From Hymenobacter algoricola (lineage in GTDB: Bacteria > Bacteroidota > Bacteroidia > Cytophagales > Hymenobacteraceae), in the NCBI RefSeq assembly GCF_039539525.1, contig NZ_BAABDH010000018.1, positions 1-64,000 on the forward strand: a DNA stretch of 64,000 bases. The letters run 5' to 3'. Positions 16,403 through 23,611 of the stretch are shown here, piece by piece (position 1 is the first letter of the stretch; each line of letters starts with the position of its first letter). The notes below the pieces were generated by a model, which had not been told where the DNA came from, did not search any database, and saw only the letters and a list, made by a program, of their open reading frames with translations. Position numbers and translations under genes: made by a program.

Positions 16403-17329
16403 ATGACCGGCATCGTAATCAAATCTACCGGCTCGTGGTACCTCGTGCGCGAAACGGCTACCGGGCTGCTGCACCGCTGCCGGCTGCGGGGCAAATTCAA
16501 GAACAAGAACCTCAAGGTCAGCAACCCGCTGGCCGTGGGCGACCAGGTCGACTTCACTGTGGAGGAGCAGACCGAGGGCGCGGGCGTAATTCACCACATC
16601 GAGCCGCGGCGCAACTACATCATCCGCCGCTCGGTGCACAAGAGTGAGCACGCCCATATTGTGGCGGCCAACCTCGACCTGGCCCTGCTGGTCGTCACGC
16701 TGGTGTCGCCGGCCACCTCGTTTGGGTTTATCGACCGGTTTCTGGTTACGGCCGAGGCCTACCAGATTCCCGTGCGGCTTATCTTCAACAAGGTGGACCT
16801 CTACGACGAGGAGCTGGCGGGCTACCAGGAGCAGATTCTGAAAATGTACCGCCGCACCGGCTACGAGGGCCTGCGCTGCTCGGCCCACACCGGCGAGGGC
16901 CTGGCCGAAATCGACGCGCTGCTCGATGGCAAGGTCACGCTGCTGTCGGGGCACTCGGGGGTGGGCAAGAGCACCCTCATCAACGCGCTGGTGCCCGATC
17001 TGGACATCAAAACCGCCGAAATCAGCCAGTTTTCCGACAAGGGCGTGCACACCACCACCTTCGCCGAAATGCTGGAAGTGCGCCCCGCCACCTACATCAT
17101 CGACACGCCCGGCATTAAGGAGCTGGGCTTGGTCGACATTCCGCCCGCCCAGCTGGCCCACTACTTTCCCGAGATGCGCGCCCTGCTCAACCAGTGCCGC
17201 TACCACAACTGCCAGCACGTGCACGAGCCCGGCTGCGTGGTGCGCGAAGCCGTGGACAAAGGCAAGATTGCCCTGCCCCGCTACGACAGCTACCTGAGCA
17301 TGCTCGCCGGCCAGGACAACCGGCACTAG
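16403..17329 (+). CDS. rsgA: Small ribosomal subunit biogenesis GTPase RsgA
   Basis: A 308-residue circularly permuted GTPase that helps mature the 30S subunit. OB-fold at 1-75; G4 motif NKVD (129-132) comes before the P-loop GHSGVGKST (183-191) and DTPG (234-237), the permuted order diagnostic of this family. The zinc knuckle C265-x4-C270-x-H272-x5-C278 is complete. Residues 244-308 are encoded by DNA repeated exactly 3030 bp downstream, so the last 65 codons may come from a recombination event. The reading frame is intact in this copy and ends in TAG. Confidence 0.95.
   Translation: MTGIVIKSTGSWYLVRETATGLLHRCRLRGKFKNKNLKVSNPLAVGDQVDFTVEEQTEGAGVIHHIEPRRNYIIRRSVHKSEHAHIVAANLDLALLVVTLVSPATSFGFIDRFLVTAEAYQIPVRLIFNKVDLYDEELAGYQEQILKMYRRTGYEGLRCSAHTGEGLAEIDALLDGKVTLLSGHSGVGKSTLINALVPDLDIKTAEISQFSDKGVHTTTFAEMLEVRPATYIIDTPGIKELGLVDIPPAQLAHYFPEMRALLNQCRYHNCQHVHEPGCVVREAVDKGKIALPRYDSYLSMLAGQDNRH
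17130..17328 (+). repeat. Exact 199-bp direct repeat, copy 1 (3' end of rsgA)
   Basis: Identical, base for base as far as I can read, to 20160-20358. It begins within codon 243 of rsgA and stops at the second base of the stop codon. The sequences on either side differ. Confidence 0.93.
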
Positions 17330-17362
17330 CGGCCGGCGGCCCTTCGGGGGCCAAATGCTCAC

Positions 17363-17399
17363 ACCCCACAAGAACAGCCTGGCCGGCTGCTTTTGTGGG
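17363..17399. terminator. Hairpin between rsgA and the WD40 gene
   Basis: CCCCACAA and TTGTGGGG flank an inner CAGC/GCTG stem. It has no strong T-tract and lies between converging genes. Confidence 0.45.
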
Positions 17400-17460
17400 G
17401 CGTAAGCTTAAGTGGGCTACGGGCGCCGTCGGGGGCGGGTGCCACCGATCCGCGCCGCCG

Positions 17461-18945
17461 CTAGTGGGTGATGGTGTACTGATGGGGCGGGCCGCTGCTG
17501 CCCACCACCGTGGCGCTGACTTTATCGAGCTGAATAACCGCATCCGTGTATACGAAGGAAGGCGGCCCATACGTCACCCGGGAGAAGCTGCTGCGGAACT
17601 GCTCGGCCTCGCGCGGGGCTACCTTAACGCGGTAGCTCACGGTTGGGAACAGGGCCGACCCCAACGTATAGTATTCCGTATCCGCGTTGTACTCCTTCAG
17701 CGTAAAGTTCGACCAGTCGGCGGCGTTGCCGTAGCTCTTGAGCAGCAAGGCCAGGCCTTCCTCCTGGAATACCTTCATCTGCTCCGCCTTGCGGGCCATC
17801 CGCGCCTCAAAGTCGGCCGTTTTCTCAAACTCGCCTTTGCGGCTCCATTTCTCAAAGTTGTACTGGGCATAGGACCCGATACGAATGGCCGTGCCGGGTA
17901 CCTGCCAGATCTTGAGCGTGCCGTCGCGGCTCACGCTGGCCAGGCTGGTGCCGTCGGGGCTGAAAGCCAGGTTCTCAACTTCGGCCGTGTGCAGCTCCCC
18001 GGACAAGTCCTGGACCAGCATGCCCGTCACCATATCCCAAACGCGCACCTTCCGGTCGCCGCCACCGGTGGCAATCAGCTGCCCGTCGGGGCTGAAGCAG
18101 GTGGCCCACACATCGGAGACGTGCGCGGGAAACACGCGGACGGTCCGCTGGACTTTCAGGTCCCATAGGCGAGCCGTATTGTCCCAGGCGCCACTTACCA
18201 CATACTTGCCGTTGGGCGAGTAGCGCGCATCCCACACCTCATCGGTGTGGCCCGACAGTACCATTTTGGGTTCCCAGGTGGCCGTGTCCCAGATGCGCAG
18301 CGCGTGGTCGCCACTGGCCGTGAGCACCTCCGAGCCATCGGGGCTAAACGCGACCGACGTGACGTTGCCGGTACGGCCCTTCGCCGTTTTGGCCCGGTCG
18401 TAGGCCGTGGGCACGGGGGGCGCATCGGCGGCCGCCGGGGCTTTGAGCGAGGCCAGTCGCTGCCCGCTGAACGTATCGAAGACCAGGGCCTGCCCATCCC
18501 AGCCCGCACTGGCCAGCCGCTTGCTATCGGGGCTGAAGGCCACGTCGCGCACATAATCGGTGTGGTCCGTGTTTTTACGAAGGAGCTCCCCGGTGATGGC
18601 ATCCCACAGCATCAGTGCGTGATCAACGCCGCCCGAGGCAATATAGCGGCCATTGGGGCTGAACTTCACGCAGACCACATCGTCGGTGTGGCCTTTCAGC
18701 GTGAGCGCCGGCTGGCGGGTAGCCACGTCGTACACCACAATGTCGCGGCCCAGGCCGCAGGTGACGAGGCGTTTGCCATCGGGGCTGTAGTCGACGCCCA
18801 GCAGGGCGGCCTTGGTTTTGATGTCGCCCTGTAGCCAGGAGCTGACTGCGGGGGCAGGGGTAGTCGTCTGGGCCTGGACGCCAGCGCTGTACAGAAGCGC
18901 TGCGCCAAGGGCAGCGCGGAGCAGAGCAGAGGATTTGAGGAGCAT
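17461..18945 (-). CDS. Secreted seven-bladed WD40 propeller protein
   Basis: A 494-residue protein with a signal peptide (MLLKSSALLRAALGAALLYS to about residue 26) and seven WD40 repeats, each with an FSPDG/FSPNG turn and a closing WD or YD-like dipeptide, enough for one complete propeller (about residues 30-350). After it comes a helical and beta tail with WSRKGEFEKTADFEARM, a motif I know from other Bacteroidota propeller and caspase-like proteins. Its partner is unknown. The gene follows the di-haem peroxidase on the same strand with a 41-nt gap, so they are likely an operon. Both lie between the two copies of the rsgA 3' end. The frame extends to 19314, but that part overlaps the peroxidase and lacks similarity. 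Confidence 0.85.
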   Translation of the reverse strand: MLLKSSALLRAALGAALLYSAGVQAQTTTPAPAVSSWLQGDIKTKAALLGVDYSPDGKRLVTCGLGRDIVVYDVATRQPALTLKGHTDDVVCVKFSPNGRYIASGGVDHALMLWDAITGELLRKNTDHTDYVRDVAFSPDSKRLASAGWDGQALVFDTFSGQRLASLKAPAAADAPPVPTAYDRAKTAKGRTGNVTSVAFSPDGSEVLTASGDHALRIWDTATWEPKMVLSGHTDEVWDARYSPNGKYVVSGAWDNTARLWDLKVQRTVRVFPAHVSDVWATCFSPDGQLIATGGGDRKVRVWDMVTGMLVQDLSGELHTAEVENLAFSPDGTSLASVSRDGTLKIWQVPGTAIRIGSYAQYNFEKWSRKGEFEKTADFEARMARKAEQMKVFQEEGLALLLKSYGNAADWSNFTLKEYNADTEYYTLGSALFPTVSYRVKVAPREAEQFRSSFSRVTYGPPSFVYTDAVIQLDKVSATVVGSSGPPHQYTITH

Positions 18946-18986
18946 AAGCAAGTGGCAAAAGGGGTGTGTAAAAGTGTGCAAGCGGG

Positions 18987-19928
18987 TTAGTAGAGCCCTC
19001 CCACCCGGCGGTCGGGCAGGTCGGGCAGATCCGGCAGCGTGAGCGGGGAGCGGTGTTCGGTGGAAGTTGTGTCGGTGAGGGCCTGCAGAAAGGCAATGAG
19101 CTGGGCTTCCTGCTGCGGCTGCAGCGGGTGCGTGAGCTGTAGCTGGTGAAACGGACTGCGGATGGCCTGCGCCAGCGTAGCGGCCTGACCATCGGCGCCG
19201 TAGGGCGGCGTAACGGCCACGTTGCGCAGGGTCGGGGTTTTCACCCATTCGCCGGGTCGTACCTCGTGGCGCTGCCCGTCGCGGAAGGAGGAGCCGGCAT
19301 GGCAGCCCGCGCAACCCAGCCGGGCGAGGGAAAACAGCTGCTGGCCCGCCTGAGCCGCCGCGGGCAGGGACCGGCCACGCCGCCGGGCCACATCGTAGGG
19401 GGCATCGCGGCTGCGCAGGCTTTCGACGTACGCCGTCAGGGCCGCATTAATCGTGGCCTCCCCGATCGGGGCGTGTAGGGCCTGATCAAACCAGTGGCAA
19501 TACAGGGAGCTTTGATTCAGCCGGGCCGTAATCAGAGCGTAGCTGCTGCCCATCTCCACGGGGCTGCTGATAACCTGGCGAATCACCTCGCTCATCGTGG
19601 TGGCCCGCCCGTCGTGGAAGTAGCGACGCTGGCCGGCCGCATTAAGCAACGTAGGCGCGTTACGGCCCACGTTGGCCGTAAAGCGCAGGGCCCGGGAGGT
19701 AATGCGGTGGTCAGTGAAGGCTTTGTCAGGCCGGTGGCAGGAAGCACAGCTCCGTTTGCCGTTGATAGAAAGCGCCGGCTCGAAGAACAACACCTTGCCC
19801 AGCGCCCGGAGGGCAGCCCGGTTAACTGGCTTGCCCTCCGGGCGCTGGGAGGAAGCAGAGCACCCAGATATAATTAATCCCAGAAAGAGAATCAGTATCC
19901 AGCCATATGAGGCAGAGGAGAGCCGCAT
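18987..19928 (-). CDS. Di-haem cytochrome c peroxidase/MauG-like lipoprotein
   Basis: A 313-residue periplasmic haem protein. The start is a lipoprotein signal (ILILFLGLIISGCSAS), so it should be lipid-anchored. Two c-type haem sites are visible, CASCH near residue 60 and CAGCH near residue 215, in the arrangement of bacterial cytochrome c peroxidases and MauG. Such enzymes reduce H2O2 with electrons from small cytochromes, or oxidise other proteins. A promoter box at 19953-19960 lies downstream of the longer ATG at 20018 and so supports the start at 19928. It is the first gene of the two-gene module inside the rsgA repeats. Confidence 0.88.
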   Translation of the reverse strand: MRLSSASYGWILILFLGLIISGCSASSQRPEGKPVNRAALRALGKVLFFEPALSINGKRSCASCHRPDKAFTDHRITSRALRFTANVGRNAPTLLNAAGQRRYFHDGRATTMSEVIRQVISSPVEMGSSYALITARLNQSSLYCHWFDQALHAPIGEATINAALTAYVESLRSRDAPYDVARRRGRSLPAAAQAGQQLFSLARLGCAGCHAGSSFRDGQRHEVRPGEWVKTPTLRNVAVTPPYGADGQAATLAQAIRSPFHQLQLTHPLQPQQEAQLIAFLQALTDTTSTEHRSPLTLPDLPDLPDRRVGGLY

Positions 19929-19952
19929 TGTTTTGTTTAATATTTCGCATTG

Positions 19953-19960
19953 CAAACATA
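19953..19960 (-). promoter_or_regulatory. Predicted -7 box for the peroxidase-WD40 unit
   Basis: TATGTTTG on the minus strand, 24 nt before the ATG at 19928, within AT-rich sequence. The rest of the 19961-20159 gap holds no gene I can support. Confidence 0.55.
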
Positions 19961-20159
19961 AACAAATAAACCGGGCTACCAAGACTCCATTTGGCGAATA
20001 GGGCTCATTACTCGTCAAATGGCCGGTTTAGCTGGATGAACGCGGCTGTAACCGGTATTGGATAAATACCTGTACCGTCATTTGCCCGCAAAGCGCTGAT
20101 CCAGGAGCCTGTTTTATGAATATACAAGTAATACCACCTACCTGACCGGCCTCCTGAAC

Positions 20160-20358
20160 TGGTCGACATTCCGCCCGCCCAGCTGGCCCACTACTTTCCC
20201 GAGATGCGCGCCCTGCTCAACCAGTGCCGCTACCACAACTGCCAGCACGTGCACGAGCCCGGCTGCGTGGTGCGCGAAGCCGTGGACAAAGGCAAGATTG
20301 CCCTGCCCCGCTACGACAGCTACCTGAGCATGCTCGCCGGCCAGGACAACCGGCACTA
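20160..20358 (+). pseudogene. rsgA 3'-terminal fragment (direct repeat copy 2)
   Basis: Exact duplicate of 17130-17328. It encodes the last 65 residues of RsgA including the zinc knuckle, in frame and closed by TAA instead of TAG. There is no start codon: an in-frame TAA lies at 20129-20131 and no ATG follows it. It is therefore a truncated, non-functional piece. Its perfect identity with the intact gene means the duplication is recent or kept identical by gene conversion. Confidence 0.92.
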
Positions 20359-20400
20359 AATAAGTACCTGAGCCTTTCTTTGGGCTACAAGTCCTGCCAA

Positions 20401-20433
20401 AAAAAAGCCCCGCTATACCAGCGGGGCTTTTTT
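20401..20433. terminator. Bidirectional terminator before the fasciclin gene
   Basis: Perfect stem AGCCCCGCT with AGCGGGGCT, with A6 and T6 outside. It serves the fasciclin gene on the minus strand and may also close the rsgA fragment on the plus strand. Confidence 0.85.
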
Positions 20434-20456
20434 CAATCACCGGGAAAAACCGGGGG

Positions 20457-21089
20457 CTACATGGCCGGGGCCGGGGGCAGCAATACCTGGTCGATAACGT
20501 GGGTAACGCCGTTGCTGGACACCACGTCGGCAATCTGCACGGTGGCGTTGTTGATCATCACCTTGCCGTCTTTCAGGGCTACTTTGATTTTCTCACCGTT
20601 CACGGTGGTCAGCTCCTGCCCGTCTTTCAGGTCGGCGGCCAGCAGGCGGCCGGCAATGACGTGGTAGGTCAGCACGCCTTTGAGCTTCTCTTTGCTTTCG
20701 GGCTTCATCAGGCCATCCAGGGCGCCTTTGGGCAGTGAGATGAAAGCCGAGTTGGTGGGGGCAAATACCGTGAACGGGCCGGGGCCGCTCAGCGTCCCGC
20801 CCAGATCAGCCGCCGATATGGCTTTTACCAGGGTGCTTACGCTGGCGGCCTGTACGGCGTTCTGGATGATGGTCTTGTCGGGGGTCATGGCCACGCCATC
20901 TACCATTACGCCGTCGGGGTTGCCCATGCGGGCCGAGTCGGTCGACATGTTGGCCGAGTCAGCCACGATGGCGGCGTCGGTGGCGGTGGTGGTTTCGGTG
21001 GTGGCAGTGTCGCCGCAGCTGCTGAGGCCGGCAGCCAGTAATACGGCGGCACTCAGGGCAAACGAGGCGTGGCGGAAGGTCTTTTTCAT
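20457..21089 (-). CDS. Fasciclin-domain lipoprotein
   Basis: A 210-residue protein with a lipoprotein signal (AAVLLAAGLSSCGD), a Thr/Ala/Asp-rich linker (about 27-65) and one fasciclin (FAS1) domain from about 70 to 205. Diagnostic pieces are GPFTVFAPTNSAF, LTYHVIAGRL and the closing THVIDQVLLPP. FAS1 domains mediate adhesion or matrix interaction in characterised proteins; here the protein should be anchored in the outer or inner membrane. It stands alone with its own terminator. Confidence 0.92.
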   Translation of the reverse strand: MKKTFRHASFALSAAVLLAAGLSSCGDTATTETTTATDAAIVADSANMSTDSARMGNPDGVMVDGVAMTPDKTIIQNAVQAASVSTLVKAISAADLGGTLSGPGPFTVFAPTNSAFISLPKGALDGLMKPESKEKLKGVLTYHVIAGRLLAADLKDGQELTTVNGEKIKVALKDGKVMINNATVQIADVVSSNGVTHVIDQVLLPPAPAM

Positions 21090-21216
21090 CGGACGCGGAA
21101 AGGGGGTTGAGGTTGGTTGAGTGGGGCCAATATCGGGATATTCAGCTTCCGATATGGTAGGAAGTGCTAACGAAACTCGGTTTTAGATCGGATGTTTCGG
21201 CCGCAGCCGAAATGGC

Positions 21217-21224
21217 TACCTTTG
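21217..21224 (+). promoter_or_regulatory. Predicted -7 box for the cyclophilin gene
   Basis: TACCTTTG, 50 nt before the ATG at 21275. Confidence 0.55.
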
Positions 21225-21274
21225 CCCCCGGCGGCGTATAGCCGACATTCTCCTTCCTTTAACATCCCCTCCGC

Positions 21275-21736
21275 ATGAAAACTGCCGAAATCCACACCAG
21301 CAAAGGCGTCATGAAAGTCGAGTTCTACGACCAGGACGCGCCCAACACCGTCAAGAACTTCACCGACCTGGCCCAGAAAGGCTTCTACGACGGCCTCAAG
21401 TTTCACCGCGTCATCCCCAACTTCGTGATTCAGGGCGGCTGCCCCAACTCCCGCGACGGTGCCAAGGGCACGCCCGGCACCGGCGGCCCCGGCTACAAGA
21501 TCGACTGCGAAACCAAGGGCGGCAACCAGCACCACGAGCGCGGCGCGCTGAGCATGGCCCACGCGGGCAAGAACACCGGCGGCTCCCAGTTCTTCGTGGT
21601 CCACGACCGCCAGAACACCGCCCACCTCGACGGCGTGCACACCGTGTTCGGCAAAGTAGTGGAAGGCCTCGACGTGATTGACCAGATCAAGCCCAACGAC
21701 GAGATTCAGAAGATCGTGGTGGGCGAGCAGGCCTAA
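21275..21736 (+). CDS. Cyclophilin-type peptidyl-prolyl isomerase
   Basis: A 153-residue single-domain cyclophilin that speeds cis/trans isomerisation of Xaa-Pro bonds. FHRVIPNFVIQGGCP contains the catalytic arginine, and SMAHAGKNTGGSQFFVV and LDGVHTVFGKVVEGLDV are the standard core. No signal peptide, so cytosolic, as in PpiB. It has its own promoter box and terminator and is a single-gene unit. Confidence 0.94.
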   Translation: MKTAEIHTSKGVMKVEFYDQDAPNTVKNFTDLAQKGFYDGLKFHRVIPNFVIQGGCPNSRDGAKGTPGTGGPGYKIDCETKGGNQHHERGALSMAHAGKNTGGSQFFVVHDRQNTAHLDGVHTVFGKVVEGLDVIDQIKPNDEIQKIVVGEQA

Positions 21737-21762
21737 CCCGCCACCAGCCTTTCCCATAAGTT

Positions 21763-21793
21763 AAAAAGCCGCCGGACCTCCGGCGGCTTTTTT
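21763..21793 (+). terminator. Terminator of the cyclophilin gene
   Basis: Stem of 14 bp (21763-21776 with 21779-21792), CC loop, followed by T-tract. Confidence 0.85.
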
Positions 21794-21852
21794 GTGCAAC
21801 GGCAGCAGAGGCGTGTGAAAAACCAGGCGGCTGTTTTTCCCGGCAGGGCGAC

Positions 21853-22152
21853 CTACCAGCGCTGGAAAAACCAGCGGGGGCGGTTGGCATTGTAGCGCTT
21901 GTAGTTGGGGCGGTGCGTCAGCACGCGGCCTTTGCCGGCGGCCCGCACCAAGGGCGAGCCATCGGCCGCCGCGGCCGGGGCGGCGGGCAGCAGCAGGGCC
22001 AGGGAGAAAAGCAGGACGGCGAGGCGGGCAACAAACAAAGCTTTCCTGAGGCCGAAAGGTGCCGCGTGAGAAGTGGCGGCGGGTAGTTCCGTAGCCCTTT
22101 GGGCCGTTGGAATGATACAAAGCAACGCGCTGGCAGCTGCCCGGTTCGGCAA
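21853..22152 (-). CDS. Small secreted basic protein
   Basis: A 99-residue ORF with a long N-terminal region, a hydrophobic signal-like core (LAVLLFSLALLLPAAPAAAA) and a short mature part rich in Arg, Lys, Tyr and Trp (GKGRVLTHRPNYKRYN then RPRWFFQRW). Small secreted proteins ending in such an HRPNYKRY motif recur in Hymenobacter as far as I recall; their function is unknown. The true start may lie inside the long leader at a non-ATG codon. Confidence is moderate because it is short. Confidence 0.5.
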   Translation of the reverse strand: MPNRAAASALLCIIPTAQRATELPAATSHAAPFGLRKALFVARLAVLLFSLALLLPAAPAAAADGSPLVRAAGKGRVLTHRPNYKRYNANRPRWFFQRW

Positions 22153-22260
22153 ACCCGCCCAGCCGCCGCTACTTCTGTGCGAATCGGGCTGTTTTCTCGC
22201 TGAACCGGTTTTTCAGCGGGCCGAGGCTGCCGGCGCGGACCACGGCCCGGCGCTCAAGGC

Positions 22261-22296
22261 AAAAACGGCCGCCCTGCTTGCGCGGAGCGGCCGTTT
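22261..22296 (-). terminator. Terminator of the 139-aa/XRE unit
   Basis: AAACGGCCGC pairs with GCGGCCGTTT (22263-22272 with 22287-22296); on the minus strand it ends in a T run. Confidence 0.7.
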
Positions 22297-22361
22297 AAGG
22301 TTACAATAGGCGGAGGATAACGATACGGGGGCACTCAGTGACAACAGAAACCAAAGGGCAG

Positions 22362-22781
22362 CTAGGCCGCCAGCGTGGCGCGGTGGGTGGTCACCTGGGT
22401 CTGGGCATCGGTGAGCACCGCTACCTGGGCGTCGATCTGGGCGGCGTCGATGGCCGCCAGGATGCGGGCCGAACCGCTGCGGGCGCCGCCCTGGTCCTTG
22501 AGGTTGTCGCGCCGGTCGATGGCCCGGCGCAGCTTGCTTTGATTCTGCTTGAGCAGGCGGGCCGACAGGCCGGGCGTGGCCAGCATAGTCGTGTACATGC
22601 CGATTTCCGCCTCCACCCCGGTGAGCAGGACGGCGGTTTCGGCTTTGCTGCGCACTACCTGGCGGTCGGTGTAGCCCAGGTTGGAGTCCCGGGTCTGGTA
22701 GGTGTCCAGCTCGGCTTCGAGGTCCTGGAGGACTTCGTCGCACTCGGCGCGGGTGGTGAGAAGGGTGAGGTCAAGTGCCAT
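22362..22781 (-). CDS. 139-aa helical protein of unknown function
   Basis: A mainly helical, charged protein with heptad-like spacing over most of its length (for example ECDEVLQDLEAELDTY near the start, LLKQNQSKLRRAIDRRDNL in the middle). No motif is recognised and there is no signal peptide. It lies 97 nt behind the XRE regulator gene on the same strand, ahead of a shared terminator, so it may belong to the unit divergent from the restriction-modification gene. It could be an accessory factor or an unrelated neighbour. Confidence 0.65.
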   Translation of the reverse strand: MALDLTLLTTRAECDEVLQDLEAELDTYQTRDSNLGYTDRQVVRSKAETAVLLTGVEAEIGMYTTMLATPGLSARLLKQNQSKLRRAIDRRDNLKDQGGARSGSARILAAIDAAQIDAQVAVLTDAQTQVTTHRATLAA

Positions 22782-22878
22782 AATGGGTAAGGGGTTAGGG
22801 TGAAAAAATAGACGTACTGAATATAGCAGCGGCCGGGGCAGGTGCCAAGAATCCGGGCGTTTTTTCGACTACTTGGGC

Positions 22879-23472
22879 TTATTCTTCGACCAAATCCGGC
22901 GGGAGCAGCGCCCTGAGGCCCGCGGCCTCGGCTTCGAGGGCCGCGGCGCGCAGGCGCAGCAGGTGGTAGCGGGCGGCATCGGCGGCGTCGTGCAGATCGA
23001 TGTGGGCCCGGGCCTGCCGGGTCAGCAGCCACTGCCGGGCGCGGGCGGCCTCGGCGGGGGTAGTCAGCGCGGCGGGCAGATCGGGGGCGGCCAGCAGGCC
23101 GGGCAGCACGGCCAGCCAGCGCCGGGCCCCGGCCTGGGCAGCGGCCAGCTTCTTCAGCTCCCGGCGCAGCTGGGCAGCCTGGTGGCGGCAGGTGTCCAGG
23201 CGGGCCAGGAGCAGGTCGGCATCCGGCAGGCCGGGCGGGGGCACTTCGGGCGCGGGGGCCGCGGGCCGGGCCGGGGCGTCGGCGGGCAGCAGGGCGGCCA
23301 GGGGGTTGAGGCGGAGCAGGACGCGGCTGGTGAGGGCGCGGCGGCCGGCTTCGAGGTCGGCCACGTAGGGCCGGCTGATGCCTAAGTAGGCAGCCAGCTC
23401 CTGCTGCTCCAGGCCGAAGTGCTTGCGTACCTGGGCTACGAGGGTGGTAGAGGGAATGGACTTGCGGGGCAT
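22879..23472 (-). CDS. XRE-type HTH regulator with long helical C-terminus
   Basis: A 197-residue protein. Residues 8-50 form a Cro/C1-type helix-turn-helix (VRKHFGLEQQELAAYLGISR, then YVADLEAGRR). The rest is Ala/Pro-rich and then strongly helical. It is divergent from the restriction-modification gene across a 139-bp gap that contains a perfect 19-bp-arm palindrome. Controller proteins of restriction systems are usually short single-domain XRE proteins; this one is about twice that size, so a controller role is plausible but unproven. The start ATG precedes the HTH by only a few residues, as usual for this class. Confidence 0.8.
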   Translation of the reverse strand: MPRKSIPSTTLVAQVRKHFGLEQQELAAYLGISRPYVADLEAGRRALTSRVLLRLNPLAALLPADAPARPAAPAPEVPPPGLPDADLLLARLDTCRHQAAQLRRELKKLAAAQAGARRWLAVLPGLLAAPDLPAALTTPAEAARARQWLLTRQARAHIDLHDAADAARYHLLRLRAAALEAEAAGLRALLPPDLVEE

Positions 23473-23482
23473 AGGCCAAGAA

Positions 23483-23529
23483 GATTTTGCAGCTTATTTT
23501 TCAAAATGTAAAAAATAAGCTGCAAAATC
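23483..23529. repeat. Palindromic element A between XRE and RM genes
   Basis: Perfect inverted repeat with 19-bp arms (23483-23501 and 23511-23529) and a 9-nt loop. Its reverse complement is nearly identical to element B at 26867-26925. It sits in the divergent promoter region, so it may be an operator. On the minus strand its centre reads TTACATTTTG, close to a -7 box aimed at the XRE gene. Confidence 0.88.
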
Positions 23530-23611
23530 ATGCGGCCGCCTTCCCGTTTAGGTGCGGTTTGCACCCCGATTCCTTCCTACCTTCCCGGCCCACTTTATCT
23601 GAGCTATCCTC

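Noticed and set aside
20115..20144. Tiny ORF (MNIQVIPPT) just before the rsgA fragment
   Set aside because: Nine codons in a junction region; it is likely chance.
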